Part shown: one piece after another, positions 9,065 through 18,396 of the stretch
Numbering within the stretch: the stretch's first letter is position 1
Layout of the letters: every line of letters begins with the position of its first letter
Assembly: GCF_020329485.1 (NCBI RefSeq)
Contig: NZ_JAGKJI010000018.1
Span: 62,001 to 126,000, forward strand
From: Bradyrhizobium cenepequi
Lineage (GTDB): Bacteria; Pseudomonadota; Alphaproteobacteria; Rhizobiales; Xanthobacteraceae
Direction of reading: 5' to 3'
DNA: 64,000 nt
Notes under the pieces: model-generated
The model's input: only the letters and a program-made list of their open reading frames with translations
Database searches by the model: none
What the model was told of the DNA's origin: nothing
Position numbers and translations under genes: made by a program

Positions 9065-9676
9065 TCAAGCGACGTTCACGACGAAATCATAGCGGCCGAT
9101 CTTGCCGTCGGGCGCGTTGTCGATGCGCATCAGCAAGCGGCGGTCGAATATGCCGTCGCGGCTGTTGGCGCGCGCATCGTCCGGAAAGTAGAGCTGCGTA
9201 GTGAGAACCCGCTGACCCGGCGCCGCGATCTTGACGTGGAAGTGCCGTGTGCGCCCGGGATAAATGCCCGGCACGATGGTCTCAAAAACATAGCGTCCCT
9301 GCGCATCCGTGATCTGATATCCACGTAACTTGTAGGCGGCATTGTCGTAAGCGCCACGCGCGTCAGCGTGCCAGAGGTCGACGACCGCGTTCGCGACAGG
9401 CTGGCAGCGCCTGTCGATAACAAAGCCGGTCAATGTGATCGCCTCGCCCGTTGCATCGCCCCGGAAGTCGCGCTTCATGGGTGTGCGCGGCGTGTAGAAT
9501 GGCCCTTCGGTTTGCGAAACGGTGGGCGCGTTGTCGGCACCACATGATGGCGTTTCGGGCAGCAGTTGCGCTTGTGCCGGATCGGACTGCCATAGCTCCG
9601 AAGCAGCAATACCGAGCGACGTTGCAGCCAGCCAGCGACCGATGGCCTGACGTCGCGTCAACTGATGATCTTTCAT
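9065..9676 (-). CDS. Exported intradiol ring-cleavage dioxygenase-like protein
   Basis: A 203-residue protein of the protocatechuate 3,4-dioxygenase/intradiol dioxygenase fold. The domain begins near TVSQTEGPFYTP and includes VVDLWHADARGAYDN, a tyrosine in LRGYQITDAQGRYVFET, and the iron-binding segment PGIYPGRTRHFHVK; these supply the Tyr and His ligands. The first 36 residues are an export signal with a twin arginine (TRRQAIGRWLAA), so export by Tat as a folded metalloprotein is likely. Exported members are poorly characterised, and their substrate cannot be read here. The ATG at 9676 is the natural start before the signal; an in-frame ATG at 9700 is possible. Confidence 0.85.
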   Translation of the reverse strand: MKDHQLTRRQAIGRWLAATSLGIAASELWQSDPAQAQLLPETPSCGADNAPTVSQTEGPFYTPRTPMKRDFRGDATGEAITLTGFVIDRRCQPVANAVVDLWHADARGAYDNAAYKLRGYQITDAQGRYVFETIVPGIYPGRTRHFHVKIAAPGQRVLTTQLYFPDDARANSRDGIFDRRLLMRIDNAPDGKIGRYDFVVNVA

Positions 9677-9898
9677 CGGGGATTGCCAACCTGTCTCCAT
9701 GGGCGCCCGCCGAGATTTTGCACGACGGCTTATCGAGCCAGGATGGTACGGCCGACATTGGCCGACATCACGCAGCAGGCAGTCAAAGCTCCGTGATTTG
9801 CTTCGCCAAGGCAGCCGTCGTCCGAAACCGGGGTTTGCTCGGTAGGCCGGCTGAGGGAGCATCACTTCATGCACCGCGCGATCCTTTGAGAACGCGGA

Positions 9899-10771
9899 TC
9901 AGCGCGCCGCGGAAGCGACCGCCTTGAGCCCGATCGGCGCGCCGGCGCGCGTGAACGGTGCTGTGCCCAGGCAATAGAGACCCCGGCGGTCGGGATAGGG
10001 CTTGAAGATGCTGGTGATGCCAACCACGGATTCCGCTGCCCCGAGCGCCAGCACGCCGTCGGGCTCCAGCATTTTCGCAAGCCGCGCGAAGATGTCCGTC
10101 TTCGTCTCCTGATCGAAATAGATCAGCACGTTCCGGCAGAAGATCACATCGAACATGCCGAGATGGGAGAAGTCCTGCAGCAGGTTGAGTTGACGATGCT
10201 GCACCATGGCGCGGACATCGGCATTGAGCTGCCAGAACTCGCCGATCTGCGTGAAGTATTTCACCAGGAGCTGGATCGGTAGGCCGCGCTGCACCTCGAA
10301 CTGGCTGAAGATTCCAGCCTTGGATTTTTCCAGAACCGCCTGCGACAAGTCGGTCGCGACGATCTCGGTGCGCCAGCCCGACAGCGCCGCGCCCATTTCC
10401 TTCAGGCACATCGCGATCGAGTAAGGCTCCTGCCCCGTGGACGATGCCGCGCACCAGATCCGCAGTGAACGCCGTGCGGCGCGCGCCTGCAGCAGCGCCG
10501 GCAGCACCGCCTGCCTTAAATGATCAAATGGAATCTTGTCGCGGAAAAAGAAGGTCTCGTTGGTGGTCATCGCCTCGACCACTTCCGATGTCACCGCCTC
10601 GGCACCAGCGCCCTTTATCTTCTGGACCAATTCCGGAATGCCGGCCAACCCTGACTTGCGCGCGAGCGGCACCAGTCGGCTCTCGACCAGATATTGCTTG
10701 TCGGATGACAGGTCGAGACCGGACCGCTCCTTCAGGAGCTTGCGCAGATAGTCATAATCCAACGGCGTCAC
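9899..10771 (-). CDS. cheR: Chemotaxis protein methyltransferase CheR
   Basis: CheR transfers methyl groups from S-adenosylmethionine to glutamates of chemoreceptors, which resets receptor sensitivity. The 290-residue protein has the N-terminal helical domain with MTTNETFFFRD and then the SAM-binding fold with LRIWCAASSTGQEPYSIAM. The later FDVIFCRNVLIYF motif is typical of CheR. It has no tetratricopeptide extension. Its start overlaps the cheB stop (ATGA), so the adaptation pair is translationally coupled. It is the last gene of the minus-strand che cluster. Confidence 0.97.
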   Translation of the reverse strand: MTPLDYDYLRKLLKERSGLDLSSDKQYLVESRLVPLARKSGLAGIPELVQKIKGAGAEAVTSEVVEAMTTNETFFFRDKIPFDHLRQAVLPALLQARAARRSLRIWCAASSTGQEPYSIAMCLKEMGAALSGWRTEIVATDLSQAVLEKSKAGIFSQFEVQRGLPIQLLVKYFTQIGEFWQLNADVRAMVQHRQLNLLQDFSHLGMFDVIFCRNVLIYFDQETKTDIFARLAKMLEPDGVLALGAAESVVGITSIFKPYPDRRGLYCLGTAPFTRAGAPIGLKAVASAAR

Positions 10772-11931
10772 GAACGATCTCCAGCAAAGAACCGGTTAAG
10801 TTTCGGTCCGATCTCCTTGAGCGGCAGCACCGCCGCGCAGATCCCCGCATTCGCCGCCGCACCCGGCATGCCCCACACAACGCTGGTCGCCTCGTCCTGG
10901 GCAATCACGCTGCCGCCGGCGGCGACGATGTCCTTGCCGCCGCGCATCCCGTCCGACCCCATGCCGGTCAGGATCACCGACATGATGCCGCCCTGCCAGA
11001 CGTCGATCGCTGAGGTGAACATGGGATCAACCGCAGGCTTGCAGAAATTCACCGGCGGCCCGTCATCGAGCGCGATCGTGATCTCGCCACCGCGGCGCGC
11101 GACGCGCATATGGCGGCCGCCCGGCGCAAGATAGATCTGGCCGGCCTTGACGGTCTCGCCGTCGACCGCTTCATGCCCAGGCCGGCGGCTGGCACGCGCG
11201 AGATGCTCGGCAAGGATCGTGGTGAAAGTCGGCGGCATGTGCTGGGTGATCAGCACCGGAAAGCGGTCGATTACCGGTCCGATCTCGGCAACCAGCGCCA
11301 TCAGCGCCTGCGGACCGCCGGTCGATGAGCCGATCAACAGCACCTTCGGCGCCAGCATGCCGAAGGGGCGGCGCGCCAACCCCTGCTGCGCCGCGGCCGG
11401 GTGGATCGCGGCTTCGCGTGCCTTGTCCGGCACCGGGGCCAGTACGTGGCTTGCGACGGCCGGCGCCGCGGGGCGGCGTAGCCTGGCGCCGAGATGGCGA
11501 ATCTTCTGGATCAGGTCGTGCCGAAAGGTCTCGGCGGCGCCAGCCTCGCGCGTGCTCTCGGGCTTCGGAATGTAATCGGCCGCGCCGAGCGACAGCGCCT
11601 TCAGGCTGATCTCCGCGTTGCGGCGGGTCAGCGTCGAGGCCATGATGATGACGAGATCACGCTTCTTGGCGAGCAGCTTCGGCAGCGCCGAGATGCCATC
11701 GAGCTCCGGCATCTCGATGTCGAGCACGGCGACATCGGGATTGACGCGCTCGAGCTGGTTGACGGCGTCGAGACCGGTGCGGAAGGAAGCCGTCACCTGC
11801 ATGTCGGACTCGGCGCCGATCCAGCGTGAGATCATCCCGCGGATGACGACGGAGTCGTCGACCACCATGACCCGCAACGGCTCCGCTGTCGTCGAAGTTC
11901 GGGCCGGGGCATTTTTCAACGCAACACTCAT
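10768..11931 (-). CDS. cheB: Chemotaxis response regulator protein-glutamate methylesterase CheB
   Basis: CheB removes methyl groups from, and deamidates, chemoreceptors when phosphorylated by CheA. The receiver domain has the DD pair at residues 25-26 and phosphoacceptor D71 in VAVLDIEMPELDG. A proline/alanine linker leads to the esterase domain with GSSTGGP (201-207; nucleophile probably S203), ITQHMP (H231) and the aspartate in LTGMGSDGMRGG. All parts of the Ser-His-Asp triad are therefore present. The 387-residue length is normal. It overlaps cheR by 4 nt, and cheY lies 85 nt upstream. Confidence 0.97.
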   Translation of the reverse strand: MSVALKNAPARTSTTAEPLRVMVVDDSVVIRGMISRWIGAESDMQVTASFRTGLDAVNQLERVNPDVAVLDIEMPELDGISALPKLLAKKRDLVIIMASTLTRRNAEISLKALSLGAADYIPKPESTREAGAAETFRHDLIQKIRHLGARLRRPAAPAVASHVLAPVPDKAREAAIHPAAAQQGLARRPFGMLAPKVLLIGSSTGGPQALMALVAEIGPVIDRFPVLITQHMPPTFTTILAEHLARASRRPGHEAVDGETVKAGQIYLAPGGRHMRVARRGGEITIALDDGPPVNFCKPAVDPMFTSAIDVWQGGIMSVILTGMGSDGMRGGKDIVAAGGSVIAQDEATSVVWGMPGAAANAGICAAVLPLKEIGPKLNRFFAGDRS

Positions 11932-12016
11932 CGCTTCACCAACGGCTCAACGGCACGCCTTCTCCGGATCATGCTCTCATGCCGATGGCTTTCAGCCGCC
12001 GGATCGAACACGACGC

Positions 12017-12382
12017 TCAGATCAGGCCGACCTCCTGGAACTTCGCGGTGACGATGTCTCTGTCGAACGGCTTCATGATGTATTCATTGGCACCGGCATG
12101 CAGCGCACGGGCGATATGCGCGACGTCGTTCTCGGTGGTGCAGAACACCACCTTGGGCTGATCGCCGCCGGGCATCCGCCGCAGATTGCCGAGGAATTCA
12201 TAGCCATCCATCACCGGCATGTTCCAGTCGAGCAGCACAGCGGTGGGCATGGCGCGCTTGCAGGCTTCTAGCGCCTTCTCGCCGTCTTCGGCTTCGACAA
12301 TCTGGAAATCCAGGCCTTCCAGGATGCGACGCGCGACCTTGCGAATGACGCTGGAGTCATCGACGACAAGACAGGTTCTCAT
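12017..12382 (-). CDS. cheY: Chemotaxis response regulator CheY
   Basis: A 121-residue single receiver domain that carries the phosphate signal from CheA to the flagellar motor or acts as a phosphate sink. DD is at residues 8-9, phosphoacceptor D52 in LLDWNMPVMDG, the conserved threonine in FCTTEND, and lysine in IMKPFD. No output domain is present. It lies between cheW and cheB in the same orientation. Alphaproteobacteria often have several CheY proteins; whether this one binds the motor cannot be told from sequence. Confidence 0.95.
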   Translation of the reverse strand: MRTCLVVDDSSVIRKVARRILEGLDFQIVEAEDGEKALEACKRAMPTAVLLDWNMPVMDGYEFLGNLRRMPGGDQPKVVFCTTENDVAHIARALHAGANEYIMKPFDRDIVTAKFQEVGLI

Positions 12383-12460
12383 GTTGGGCCTCTACTTCCT
12401 CATCCCGCGAGGGACGTTTCCGTTTCAGTTCTTCAATAGGCTTGCCTGCCAAGGCGATGG

Positions 12461-12931
12461 CTAGGCCGCCTTCGCATCCGGCATCAGTTCGAGCACGCGG
12501 TCGACGTCGAGGACGACCATGAGCTGGCCGTCGAGGCGATGGACGCCGCCGGCGAGCTTGGCCATCCGCGGGTCGAGGTTGACCGGATTTTCCTCCCGGC
12601 TGTCGTCGGGCAGACGCAGCACCTCGCCGATCTGGTCGATCAAGAGGCCATAGGATTCGCCGCGGAGATCAACGCCGACCGCCATCGGCGGCTTGCCATC
12701 GTCATTCTTCGGCAGGCCGAGCCGCGCGCGCATATCGACGACGGTGACGATGCGGCCGCGCAGGTTGAGCACGCCCGCGATCTCGCTGGAGGACAGCGGC
12801 ACGCGGGTCAGCCGCTCCGGCATGAACACGTCCTGCACGCGAGAGATCGGCAGGCCGAACAATTGCCCGCCGATCACGGCGGTGACGTATTCGGCCATGG
12901 TGCCTTCGATAGTGTCGGTCTTGCTGGTCAT
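12461..12931 (-). CDS. cheW: Chemotaxis coupling protein CheW
   Basis: CheW joins chemoreceptors to the kinase CheA. The 156-residue protein is a single CheW domain, with EYVTAVIGGQLFGLPISRV at the N-terminus, the LNLRGRIVTVVDMR motif and the GLLIDQIGEVL segment. The ATG at 12931 is preferred because it has an AAGGAAC ribosome site about 7 nt upstream; a start nine codons earlier is weaker. It lies 32 nt after cheA on the same strand. Confidence 0.95.
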   Translation of the reverse strand: MTSKTDTIEGTMAEYVTAVIGGQLFGLPISRVQDVFMPERLTRVPLSSSEIAGVLNLRGRIVTVVDMRARLGLPKNDDGKPPMAVGVDLRGESYGLLIDQIGEVLRLPDDSREENPVNLDPRMAKLAGGVHRLDGQLMVVLDVDRVLELMPDAKAA

Positions 12932-12963
12932 CGTTTCAGTTCCTTGTGCCCGGCTCAACCTGC

Positions 12964-15708
12964 CTATGCCGCTTTCCTGATCTCGGCGGTCTGTTCCTTC
13001 AGCGCCGCGATCAGGCCGGGACGGTCGAATTTGGCGACGTAGTCATGGAAACCGGCTTGCCGCCCGCGCTCGATCGCGGCCGGCGAGACCATCGCCGACA
13101 GCGCGATGATCGGAACGCTGTTCAAATGCTGATCGGAGCGGATGCTCTCGGCGAACTCAAAGCCGTTCATGTCCGGCATCTCGATGTCGGTCAGCACCAC
13201 GTCGAACGCCTGTCCCGAACGCAGCACCGCAAGCCCTTCCTGCGCGTTCGGCGCGGTACGCACCTTGTAGCCGGCAGCCTTCAGGACAGGAGCCAGCATG
13301 TTGCGGAAGAACGCGCTGTCGTCGACCAGAAGCACCGATTGTGCGTTGGAGGACGGCCGCATCTCCTTGCGGCTGAACCAGTCGGCGAAGGCCATCGGCA
13401 GGAAATGTCCGACGTCGATCACTTCGGTCGCCTGGCCCTTGATCACGGCCGAGCCGAGAATGCCTTCCTGCGAACCCGCGACCTCGATGTGCAGCCGCTC
13501 CTCGACAATGTCGATGATCTCGTCCACCACAAGCCCCATCGAGCGGCCGTCGTCGGCGAACACGAGAATCGGCTGCGAGCCGGAGGTCTGCACGTTGACA
13601 CCAGCCATCTGCACCAGCGGCATCAACTGATCCCGGTACTGCACCATGTAGCGGCCGTTGGAGAGCTCGATCTTGTCGGTGGCGATCTCCTCCAGACGCG
13701 TGACGAGCCCGAGCGGCACCGCCTTGGGCTGGCTCGTGCCGGCGCGGAACACCAGCAGCGAGGTAAGCTGCTCACCGCTGACATGGGCGGCGGCGCTATC
13801 GTCCGCCATCTCATGGGCGGACGAGCCGGCAGCGCCGAGCGCCTTCGCAATGCCGTTGGGGTCGATGATCATGATCACGGCGCCATCGCCCAGAATGGTG
13901 TTGCCGGAGAACATGTCGATGTGACGCAGCTTGGTCGACATCGGCTTGACCACGATTTCCTCGGTGTGGAACACGCCGTCGACCACGATGCCGAATGTCT
14001 GGCTGCCGACCTGCGTCACCACGATGAAGCCGTTCTCGGGATCGCTGGAAGATCCATCGTCGATCATGAGCAGCTTCTTCAGATGCATCAGCGGCAGCAG
14101 CTTGTTGCGCAGGCGCAGCACGGCGGTGTCCTTGATGCGCTCGATTCGGTGCTCGGAATTGGCCCGTGCGCGAACCAGTTCAACGACTGAGAGCTGGGGA
14201 ATCGCAAAGCGGTCGCCGCCTGCTTCCACGATCAGCGCGGATACGATGGCAAGCGTCAGCGGGATCTTGATGGTGACGGAGCAGCCCTCGCCCGCGACAG
14301 ACTTGATGTCGATGGTACCGCCGATCTGGTCGATGTTGGTGCGCACCACGTCCATGCCGACGCCGCGGCCGGAAACCGAAGTGACTTGCGCGGCGGTCGA
14401 GAAGCCAGGCGCGAAGATGAACTTGTGGATCTGCGCTTCCGTCATCTTCTCCAGCTCGGCCTCGGTAACGAGGCCATTGGCCAGAGCTTTCGCCTTGATC
14501 CGTTCGGTGTTGAGACCGCGGCCGTTATCGGCGATACAGATGATGATGTGGCCGCCTTCGTGATAGGCGGAGAGACGGATGGTGCCCTGCTCCGGCTTTC
14601 CGGCCGCCGCGCGCTCGGCCGTGGTTTCCAGACCATGATCGGCGGAGTTGCGCACCATATGCGTCAGGGGATCCTTGATCAGATCGAGCACCTGGCGATC
14701 GAGCTCGGTGTCGGCGCCGTGCATCTCCAGTTCGATCTGCTTGCCGAGTTCGCCCGAGAGATCGCGCACGATGCGTGGCAGCTTCTGCCAGGCGTTGCCG
14801 ATCGGTTGCATGCGCGTCTTCATGACGCCTTCCTGCAGTTCGGCGGTGACGTTGGAGAGGCGCTGCAAGGGCACCTTAAACTCGGTGTCCTCGTTGCGGC
14901 GGGAGATCTCCAGCAGCTGGTTGCGGGTCAGCACCAGCTCGGAGACCATGGTCATCAGGTGTTCCAGCGTATCCACGTTGACGCGGATCGACTGGTTGGC
15001 GACCTTGTCGGACTCGTGCATGTCGCCTTCGGCGGCGGCCGTCTTCCGCGCCGCCTTCTTCTCCTTGGCAACTTCTGCAGCCGGCTCTGAAGCAGCGGCA
15101 GGCTTCGGCGCCGGCGCGGCAACAGGTGCGGGCGGCGTCACTTCGGTGGCGGTTTCGCGGAAGGCGCGCTCGAGCTCATCGAGCGAGACTTCACCCGGAC
15201 GCAACGGACGTTCGAGCGTCTGCACCACCAGTGTGCCCTCTGTTGCCGCGGGCTGCAGCGGCGGCGCGGTCACGACCGGAGCCGCCGGCTCGGCAGCAGG
15301 TTCGGCGCCGGCTTCGGCCGCCATCGCCTCGAAACTGCGCTCGGCCATCTCGTGCAGCATGACGATGAGATCTTCGTCCGACCCTTCCGGCTCGGCTTCG
15401 GTCGCTTCCAATCCTGCGAGGATCTCCTTGATGCGGTCGATGCTCGACAGGATCAGCGTCACCGCTTCCGCCGTGACGGGCATGCCGTCGCGGAATTTAC
15501 CCATCAAGGTCTCGCCGGCGTGCGCCAGCGCTTCCAGCCGCGGGAGGCCCAGGAAGCCGCAGGTCCCCTTGATGGTGTGCACCAGGCGAAAAATGTTGTC
15601 GAGAATCTTCGCGTTGTTCGGCTCTTGCTCGAACTTGACCAACTGATTGTCGACCGTGTCCAGGCTCTCACTGGTCTCGGTCAAAAACTCCCGCATCAAA
15701 TCGTCCAT
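12964..15708 (-). CDS. cheA: Hybrid chemotaxis histidine kinase CheA with C-terminal receiver
   Basis: The sensor kinase of the chemotaxis array, 914 residues. The HPt domain carries phospho-histidine H44 in RLVHTIKGTCGF. A long alanine/proline-rich linker (about 150-250) stands where a separate CheY-binding P2 domain would be and shows no clear fold. The dimerisation domain and ATPase domain (LTHMVRNSADHGLE; then RGVGMDVVRTNI) follow. After the normal CheW-like regulatory domain there is a second CheW-like domain, and then a full receiver domain (about 789-914) with D841 in VVLTDIEMPDMNG. The extra CheW-like domain and receiver make it a hybrid kinase. The ATG at 15708 starts at the HPt; upstream codons look untranslated. 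Confidence 0.95.
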   Translation of the reverse strand: MDDLMREFLTETSESLDTVDNQLVKFEQEPNNAKILDNIFRLVHTIKGTCGFLGLPRLEALAHAGETLMGKFRDGMPVTAEAVTLILSSIDRIKEILAGLEATEAEPEGSDEDLIVMLHEMAERSFEAMAAEAGAEPAAEPAAPVVTAPPLQPAATEGTLVVQTLERPLRPGEVSLDELERAFRETATEVTPPAPVAAPAPKPAAASEPAAEVAKEKKAARKTAAAEGDMHESDKVANQSIRVNVDTLEHLMTMVSELVLTRNQLLEISRRNEDTEFKVPLQRLSNVTAELQEGVMKTRMQPIGNAWQKLPRIVRDLSGELGKQIELEMHGADTELDRQVLDLIKDPLTHMVRNSADHGLETTAERAAAGKPEQGTIRLSAYHEGGHIIICIADNGRGLNTERIKAKALANGLVTEAELEKMTEAQIHKFIFAPGFSTAAQVTSVSGRGVGMDVVRTNIDQIGGTIDIKSVAGEGCSVTIKIPLTLAIVSALIVEAGGDRFAIPQLSVVELVRARANSEHRIERIKDTAVLRLRNKLLPLMHLKKLLMIDDGSSSDPENGFIVVTQVGSQTFGIVVDGVFHTEEIVVKPMSTKLRHIDMFSGNTILGDGAVIMIIDPNGIAKALGAAGSSAHEMADDSAAAHVSGEQLTSLLVFRAGTSQPKAVPLGLVTRLEEIATDKIELSNGRYMVQYRDQLMPLVQMAGVNVQTSGSQPILVFADDGRSMGLVVDEIIDIVEERLHIEVAGSQEGILGSAVIKGQATEVIDVGHFLPMAFADWFSRKEMRPSSNAQSVLLVDDSAFFRNMLAPVLKAAGYKVRTAPNAQEGLAVLRSGQAFDVVLTDIEMPDMNGFEFAESIRSDQHLNSVPIIALSAMVSPAAIERGRQAGFHDYVAKFDRPGLIAALKEQTAEIRKAA

Positions 15709-15995
15709 GAACCCAGCCTTCGTACGCAGCGGCACGCGACATCGACGCGCCTTACGGAACTTGGGCCAGCTTCCATGCAAAGCGTTTAAGTTTGGTTGAG
15801 TATGTGAAAAAGAACGGGATCAACAAAGAGATAAGAAGAAAAGATCGAAGGCAACGCCAAGTTGCAAACAATTGGTTAACGCCATGGCCGCCATCCCGGC
15901 GCGCGCCACGCTCGCTCCGAGCCCTTAATTGCGCTCGCCCTTGTTGCTTGAGCATGATCTCTTGAGCGCCTGCGCGCGAGATCATGCAGCAATCG

Positions 15996-16640
15996 TCAGG
16001 ATGCGCTGACCACTACCGTGTCGCCCTCGGGGGCGAGCTTGACCGTCAATCCACAGGCCTGCGCCAACAGCCGCGTGTAATAGGGCTGCACTGAATGAGC
16101 GTCGGCCGCGGCGGCCGTGCTGCCCAGCATATCGACGATGTTCTGCGGCACGCGGGAGTTCAGCCCGGCCGCGGTGATGCGAAAGCTCATCGTGTCGCCT
16201 TCGCCAACGGGATCGATCGTCAGCGTGCCGCCGCGCGGAATCGTCTGCTGCGCGATCAGGAGCATGTTCAGCAGCAGCTTGACGCGGTTCTTGGGCAAGA
16301 GCAGCCGTGGCAGATTCCAGGTCAGCGTCACCTTGCCGTCCTCGACGTGCCCCTTGGCCATCGCCTGGGCGTCGCCAAGATCGATCTGCGCGCCCGACGA
16401 GCCGGCGGCACCGAAGGCGAGCCGGCAGAACTGCAGGCGGGCGGAGGCGGTCTTGGCGCTCTTGCGGATCAGGTCGAGCGCAAAATCCCGGTCCTCGGGT
16501 TTCGGATTATCGTCGAGGACCTCAAGGCCATTGACGATCGCGCCGACAGGACTGATGAGATCGTGGCAGACGCGCGAGCACAACAGCGCCGCCAGTTCGA
16601 GGGCATCGGGAGCGGGACCGGAAGACGAAGTGCCAGACAT
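15996..16640 (-). CDS. chpT: Histidine phosphotransferase ChpT
   Basis: ChpT relays phosphate from the hybrid kinase CckA to CtrA (and CpdR in Caulobacter), so it controls the cell-cycle regulator encoded 8 kb away. The 214-residue protein has the dimerisation helix with phospho-histidine H26 in SRVCHDLISPVGAIVNGLEV and a degenerate ATPase-like domain without obvious nucleotide-binding boxes, as in the DUF2328/ChpT family. The ATG at 16640 has an AGGAA ribosome site; an open frame upstream to 16691 lacks one. It lies 287 nt upstream of cheA on the same strand; that gap has no gene. Confidence 0.92.
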   Translation of the reverse strand: MSGTSSSGPAPDALELAALLCSRVCHDLISPVGAIVNGLEVLDDNPKPEDRDFALDLIRKSAKTASARLQFCRLAFGAAGSSGAQIDLGDAQAMAKGHVEDGKVTLTWNLPRLLLPKNRVKLLLNMLLIAQQTIPRGGTLTIDPVGEGDTMSFRITAAGLNSRVPQNIVDMLGSTAAAADAHSVQPYYTRLLAQACGLTVKLAPEGDTVVVSAS

Positions 16641-16758
16641 GAAGGGTTCCTGGAATGCCGCGATACGCGCGGACGGGAGCGAATCACGCATGCTTTTGGG
16701 CTTGATACACTGCGGAAGCGCATGCTGCCAGCTTGCGGCGGAAGTGCTATGGGAACTC

Positions 16759-16860
16759 GATCATGATCCGTTTGGACGGACCGGATCATGATCTCATCTC
16801 ATTGTTCGAGCACGATCTTTCCGGAGAACCGGTGTCTACGTTTCCGAATCATGCTCTAGT
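16759..16860. repeat. Palindromic intergenic repeat, family B, copies before cysQ
   Basis: Inverted repeat GATCATGATCCG (16759-16770) / CGGATCATGATC (16782-16793), followed by a diverged copy GAGCACGATCTTTCCGGAGA ending in GAATCATGCTC (to 16857). It shares the GAGCATGATCCGGAAAA core with copies at 17702 and 53253. Confidence 0.7.
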
Positions 16861-16878
16861 TGCCTGTGAGAACCGCTT

Positions 16879-17703
16879 ATGAATGAGGCATGCCCGCCCC
16901 TGATCGACGGCGATGCCGCGGCCGCGCTGGTCGAACCGTTGACGGAGTTGGCGATCCGCGCCGGCGAGGCCATCCTCGCGGTCAACCGCAGCGTCATGAA
17001 GGTTGAGGGCAAAAGCGACGGCTCGCCGGTGACCGAAGCCGATCTCGCAGCCGACCGCATCATTGTCGAAGGCTTGGCGCGGCTTGCGCCAAACGTGCCG
17101 TCACTCTCAGAGGAGCGCACGCGTCTAGCCAGGCCGCCCTACAGGGGCAGCTTCTTCCTGGTCGATCCGCTCGACGGCACCAAAGAGTTCGTCGCCGGCC
17201 GCAACGAGTTCACGGTCAACATCGCCCTGGTGACCGAAGGAACGCCGCTGCTCGGCATCGTCGGGGCGCCAGCCCTGGGTGTGATCTGGCGCGGCATTGT
17301 CGGCCGCGGCGCCGAGCAGCTGATCGTTCGCGATGGCGCGCCGCCGCTCGTCGAACCGATTCGCACCCGTCCGCACCCGCCGCGCGGAAAGCCCTGGACC
17401 GTGGCGGTCAGCCGCTCCCATGGCGATCCGCGCACGGAGGCCTTTATCGCCAAGCGGGGCGGCGCAGTGCGCGCCGAACTTGGCTCCGCGGTGAAGTTCG
17501 GGCGGGTGGCCGAAGGCAAGGTCGACATCTATCCCCGCCTTGCGCCGACCTCCGAATGGGACGTCGCAGCCGGCCATGCCGTGGTCACCGCCGCCGGCGG
17601 TAAGGTCACGGATTCGCGGGGAGCGGCGCTGCGCTTCGGTTTCCGGGACGATTTCATCGTGCCGGAATTCATCGCCTGCGGTGATCCCGTCGCGGCGCCT
17701 TAG
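16879..17703 (+). CDS. cysQ: 3'(2'),5'-bisphosphate nucleotidase CysQ
   Basis: CysQ removes the 3' phosphate of PAP, the by-product of sulfate reduction and sulfotransferase reactions. The 274-residue protein is of the inositol-monophosphatase fold. The metal-binding motif DPLDGTKEF and the second motif WDVAAGHAVVTAAGG are both present, as is SEE of the first metal site. The length is normal. It is flanked by copies of the same palindromic repeat. The sulfate-activation genes cysD-cysNC are 20 kb away in this window, and PAP would arise from their product after use. Confidence 0.93.
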   Translation: MNEACPPLIDGDAAAALVEPLTELAIRAGEAILAVNRSVMKVEGKSDGSPVTEADLAADRIIVEGLARLAPNVPSLSEERTRLARPPYRGSFFLVDPLDGTKEFVAGRNEFTVNIALVTEGTPLLGIVGAPALGVIWRGIVGRGAEQLIVRDGAPPLVEPIRTRPHPPRGKPWTVAVSRSHGDPRTEAFIAKRGGAVRAELGSAVKFGRVAEGKVDIYPRLAPTSEWDVAAGHAVVTAAGGKVTDSRGAALRFGFRDDFIVPEFIACGDPVAAP

Positions 17704-17751
17704 AGCATGATCCGGAAAAGTGGAAACCGGTTTTCCGAAAAGATCATGCTC
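17702..17751. repeat. Palindromic intergenic repeat, family B
   Basis: GAGCATGATC near 17703 pairs with GATCATGCTC ending at 17751, with an inner CCGGAAAA / TTTTCCG pair. The element begins within the cysQ stop codon and could also serve as a bidirectional terminator between cysQ and the convergent YHS gene. Confidence 0.75.
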
Positions 17752-17778
17752 GAACAAAGATTCGTCTCGTCGAGGGCG

Positions 17779-18285
17779 CTACTGCGCCAGCGTCTGCTCC
17801 AACTCCGGCCAGCGGGCTGTGGCGTCTTTCAGGAAGCGTCCGGGATCGGCGACAAAGGCGTCGCGGTTGTCTTCCCGGCCGAACAGATAGAGCCGCTGCC
17901 CGGCCACCGCCCAGAACCTTGGATTGCCGGCACAGGTGACGCCGCGCCCGAGGTCGACCGGGTCGTAGCCGCCGAATTGCGGTCCGTAGATCTCGGGATG
18001 GGCAACAAAGGAGGCACGATTGCCTTCATTGCGGAAGCGCCAGACCGCGCCTGTTTGCGCCGCCTCAAAGTCTTGCGAACCCGGAAGGGCCGCAGCATCG
18101 GTGAAATAGGCCACTGGATCGAATCCCTCGATGGCGAGGCCGGAATAGTGATTGACGACCACCCGCTCGGTCGTTGCGGCCTGAACCGCCGAATCAATGC
18201 CGATCAAAGCTAAAAAGGCGGCAGCGAGAACGAAAAAGGCTATTCCGGGGCGCCGGCGATATATTTCCTGCCGTTGTACCGTCAT
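17779..18285 (-). CDS. Exported YHS-domain protein
   Basis: A 168-residue protein with an N-terminal signal or anchor (about residues 10-33) and a YHS-type domain. The domain is seen in EGFDPVAYFTDAAALPGSQ, in VWRFRNEGNRASFVAHPEIY, and in the tail around NRDAFVADPGRF. YHS domains are small modules thought to bind metal in related proteins, and this stand-alone periplasmic class has no defined role. The ATG at 18285 fits the signal; another ATG six codons upstream is possible. The gene is divergent from the EipA-like gene. Confidence 0.85.
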   Translation of the reverse strand: MTVQRQEIYRRRPGIAFFVLAAAFLALIGIDSAVQAATTERVVVNHYSGLAIEGFDPVAYFTDAAALPGSQDFEAAQTGAVWRFRNEGNRASFVAHPEIYGPQFGGYDPVDLGRGVTCAGNPRFWAVAGQRLYLFGREDNRDAFVADPGRFLKDATARWPELEQTLAQ

Positions 18286-18396
18286 AGTTGCTATCGATAA
18301 CATTCGAGTCGAGGGGACACTGGGCGCAACCTAGAGCCGACCTTGTTGGCGTCAGGTTAAGGCGGCGACCAGAATTTCGATCGCAGGGGTTCTTTT

